A DNA stretch of 7,243 nt from Ilumatobacteraceae bacterium (GTDB taxonomy: Bacteria > Actinomycetota > Acidimicrobiia > Acidimicrobiales > Ilumatobacteraceae): positions 1-7,243 of the forward strand of contig JAODBQ010000562.1 in NCBI GenBank assembly GCA_025464045.1, in the 5' to 3' direction. The notes beneath the pieces are model-generated. The model saw only the letters and a list, made by a program, of their open reading frames with translations. It was not told where the DNA came from and made no database searches. Position 1 is the stretch's first letter; every line of letters starts with the position of its first letter. Below, piece after piece: positions 6,517-7,243 of the stretch. Both the position numbers and the translations under genes were made by a program.

Positions 6517-7243
6517 ATGAGCCTCATCCAACGACAGGCCGGCATCGCCCCGGTCGGCCCCACGTTCGTCAGCAACAGTTCGGCGCTCGGCAACTTCCGC
6601 CGCCCGGTGAGCACCACGGGCTGGCGTTCGTGGGTGTTCACCGTCGATCACAAGAAGCTGGGGATCATGTACGGCGCCTGTGCGCTGTTCTTCTTCTGCG
6701 TCGGTGGTCTCGAGGCGCTGGCGATCCGCACGCAGCTGATCCAGCCGGACAACAAGTTCCTCAGCGCCGGTCTCTACAACGAGATGTTCACGATGCACGC
6801 CACGACGATGATCTTCCTGTTCGTGATGCCGATGGCGGCCGGCTTCGCCAACTAAATCGTCCCGTTGCAGATCGGCGCGCGCGACGTCGCGTTCCCACGC
6901 ATCAACGCGTTCGGCTTCTGGTGCTTCCTCTTCGGCGGGATCTTCATCAACACCTCGTGGATCCTCGGCGGTGCCGCCGACGGCGGCTGGTTCATGTACC
7001 AGCCGAACGCCAACCCGATCTTCTCGCCGAGCCACGGTGTGGACTTCTGGGCGCTCGGGCTGCAGATCACCGGCATCGCCTCGCTGACCGGTGCGATCAA
7101 CCTCATCGTCACCGTGCTCAACATGCGCGCCCCGGGAATGAAGCTGATGAAGATGCCCGTGTTCACGTGGACCGCCCTGTGCACCAACGTGCTGATCGTG
7201 GCCGCCTTCCCGGTACTGACCGCCGTACTCGGCATGCTCTCGC
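6517..7243 (+). pseudogene. ctaD: cytochrome c oxidase subunit I, interrupted by in-frame TAA, 3' end beyond window
   Basis: This is the catalytic heme a/a3-CuB subunit of the aa3/caa3 oxidase. The ATG at 6517 sits 8 nt after AGGAG, which overlaps the ctaC stop. Canonical features are present: F-T-V-D-H-K-K-L-G, the heme a ligand H94 in F-T-M-H-A-T-T-M, then G-F-A-N followed by TAA (codon 113). The same frame then continues without another stop for 129 codons to the window edge: I-V-P-L-Q-I-G-A-R-D123-V-A-F-P-R-I-N130-A-F-G-F-W, later N-M-R204-A-P-G-M. D123 and N130 fit the D-channel. Homologues have Tyr, Trp or Leu at codon 113, so a TAC-to-TAA change is the simplest explanation. The alternatives are a real nonsense mutation, a base-calling error, or readthrough; no second lesion is visible. 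The a3/CuB ligands lie outside the window. If the TAA is an error, this is a normal ctaD CDS. Confidence 0.9.
6853..6855 (+). other. ctaD: premature TAA codon within ctaD
   Basis: TAA replaces the codon expected for Tyr in N-Y-I-V-P-L-Q-I-G-A. Coding similarity is strong and in the same frame on both sides, so it is a point change (last base C to A) and not an insertion or deletion. The other complete genes in the window end with TGA or TAG. Confidence 0.93.

Noticed and set aside
4482..6641. 719-codon minus-strand open frame under the seven-helix gene, ctaC and ctaD.
   Set aside because: It is antisense to genes with clear family motifs and is full of Arg, Asp, His and Val typical of an antisense GC-rich shadow; no recognisable domain.
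1849..7243. The two CtaD homologues as a recent tandem duplication or assembly artefact.
   Set aside because: They share only scattered motifs at protein level and differ in all catalytic positions, so the divergence is old.
1..7243. Mobile elements, CRISPR arrays, tRNA or rRNA genes.
   Set aside because: No transposase motifs, inverted-repeat ends, spaced direct repeats or RNA gene signatures were seen; nearly all of the window is conserved coding sequence.

Overview
The window is GC-rich, densely coding DNA that looks like the chromosome of a high-GC actinobacterium. The best guess is the Acidimicrobiia/Ilumatobacter-like lineage, but that is an inference from gene order and protein style, not a database result. 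Two signs point this way. First, clpS is followed by a DUF2017 gene on the minus strand, an arrangement typical of Actinobacteria (Mycobacterium Rv1331-Rv1332). Second, CtaB and the oxidase subunits have actinobacterial-type sequences.

Layout: positions 1-659 hold a minus-strand pair, clpS (659-366) followed by a DUF2017 gene (344 to beyond position 1). A short divergent intergenic region of about 96 bp follows. From there to the right edge everything is on the plus strand and concerns aerobic respiration: ctaB (heme O synthase, about 756-1697), a 151-bp gap, then a tightly packed cluster. The cluster consists of a CtaD-like protein (1849-3489), a CtaE-like subunit III protein (3489-4067), a seven-helix membrane protein with an extracytoplasmic C-terminal domain (4081-5256), ctaC with a fused cytochrome c domain (5280-6503), and ctaD (6517 to beyond the right edge). 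Gaps inside the cluster run from a 1-nt overlap to 23 nt, so co-transcription is likely.

Function: CtaB makes heme O, the precursor of heme A. CtaC, with a complete CuA site and a C-terminal CXXCH heme domain, and CtaD form the core of a caa3-type cytochrome c oxidase.

Two points stand out. The first of the two CtaD homologues is a full-length open frame that keeps the CtaD fold signatures, including the D-P-W...TLEWATSSP tail. It has lost the histidine ligands for heme a, heme a3 and CuB wherever they can be aligned, and also the D-channel Asp. Its two downstream neighbours also lack the usual functional residues, so the three genes may encode a redox-inactive 'shadow' oxidase module. The second point is that the canonical ctaD carries an in-frame TAA (6853-6855) exactly where a Tyr codon is expected, and clear CtaD coding continues in the same frame. 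This is a nonsense mutation, a sequence error, or (less likely) recoding.
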